From Campylobacteraceae bacterium (GTDB lineage: Bacteria; Campylobacterota; Campylobacteria; Campylobacterales; Sulfurospirillaceae), in contig JALUBH010000020.1 of the NCBI GenBank assembly GCA_027050775.1, positions 124,001-188,000 of the forward strand: a stretch of DNA of 64,000 nt. The letters are read 5' to 3'. The notes under the pieces were generated by a model. That model was not told where the DNA came from. It worked only from the letters and a program-made list of their open reading frames with translations, and searched no databases. A program made the translations under genes and the position numbers. This document shows, piece by piece, positions 63,588 to 64,000 of this stretch (its first letter is position 1; every line of letters begins with the position of its first letter).

Positions 63588-64000
63588 ATGAAATACCTTA
63601 TCGTTGCCCTGTTAATAAGCATAAATGTATTTGCCTTGTCGGAAAATAAAATAGAGAGCTTTATGAATACAAATATTAACAAAGTTGTCCAAATACTCAA
63701 ATCAGGCAAAGAAAATAATGTTAGCAAAGAGAAACTCAGCAAAGAGATTTTTAAGATTTTTGATCCGGTTTTTGACTACAAATTGATGGCTAGACTTTCT
63801 CTTGGTAGCAGAGTATGGAGAACACTTAGTCAAAGACAACAAAAGAGGTTTACTACTCTTTTTACAAACAGGCTTAAAAAGTCATACAAAAATAAACTCA
63901 ATATGTATAACGGACAAAAAATCACCGTCAAAGGTATAAAGAAAGTAAGAAGCAATAGAATTCACCTACTAAGCGAACTAAAAGGCAAAAAAGAAAAATA
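63588..64000 (+). CDS. mlaC: MlaC/Ttg2D phospholipid-binding protein, cut by window end
   Basis: At least 137 residues: signal peptide (MKYLIVALLISINVFA) then MlaC fold FDPVFDYKLMARLSLGSRVW (about 50-69), RRTLSQ-like WRTLSQRQQKRFTTLFTNRL. It runs past base 64000. Starts 8 bp after mlaA and is the expected periplasmic carrier partner. Confidence 0.85.
   Translation, partial: MKYLIVALLISINVFALSENKIESFMNTNINKVVQILKSGKENNVSKEKLSKEIFKIFDPVFDYKLMARLSLGSRVWRTLSQRQQKRFTTLFTNRLKKSYKNKLNMYNGQKITVKGIKKVRSNRIHLLSELKGKKEK

Overview
The window is a 64-kb chromosomal segment of a Campylobacterota (Epsilonproteobacteria) bacterium, most like the Sulfurimonas/Sulfuricurvum/Sulfurovum group. The evidence is low GC, the rplU-rpmA-obg-proB-fmt-birA-parA-parB gene order typical of that phylum, fused CcsBA cytochrome c biogenesis, histidine kinases with the HQWRQPL H-box, and a two-subunit ATP-citrate lyase that points to the reductive TCA cycle. 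The placement is inferred from gene content; no database was searched.

Layout. 0-6 kb: leftward housekeeping block for chromosome partition, biotin ligase, formyltransferase, glutamate kinase, Obg, L27 and L21. 6-10 kb: metal-related genes (AmmeMemoRadiSam A/B behind an YraQ-type permease, a divergent ArsR regulator, and an FTR1 iron permease behind a near-perfect Fur box). 9.8-13.5 kb: tightly overlapping rightward operon of nucleosidase-like, spore-photoproduct-lyase-like radical SAM, SDR and NosD-like proteins. 13.7-18.2 kb: leftward, translationally coupled run from pyruvate kinase through TerB-DnaJ, M23 peptidase, a secreted protein, thioredoxin and a pentapeptide-repeat protein. 18.4-21.5 kb: aclBA. 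21.6-38.2 kb: leftward metabolic and housekeeping genes (methyltransferase, ridA, dapE, GGDEF-EAL, mutS2, murC, aminotransferase, nitrilase-like, xseB, metX, guaB, gatA, a 36-residue protein, ileS). 38.4-40.2 kb: cinA and six tRNAs with a duplicated Lys-Glu pair. 40.2-48.5 kb: a membrane-anchored protein, ccsBA and livKHMGF.

48.7-54.9 kb is the accessory region. It holds three near-identical Phd/YafQ-type toxin-antitoxin cassettes and a REP-associated tyrosine transposase, with a GGGTCAG-type motif, always in one orientation, at every module boundary. An outer-membrane porin gene follows, then a cluster of nucleotidyltransferase-type modules (orphan MNT, HepT-MntA, AbiEii with a small partner).

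55.1-61.6 kb: a TRAP transporter (dctPQM) with its neighbouring response regulator, Cache histidine kinase and a second, orphan DctP. 61.7-64 kb: a lipoprotein, tmRNA, and mlaA followed by a truncated mlaC.

The most unusual signals are the motif-punctuated toxin-antitoxin/RAYT array with a mosaic toxin patch; a recurrent palindrome GCTCTACATGTAGAGC that encodes the same ALHVE peptide in three unrelated proteins; the radical-SAM operon with an operator-like palindrome and a probably leaderless start; and the five-gene coupled envelope operon.
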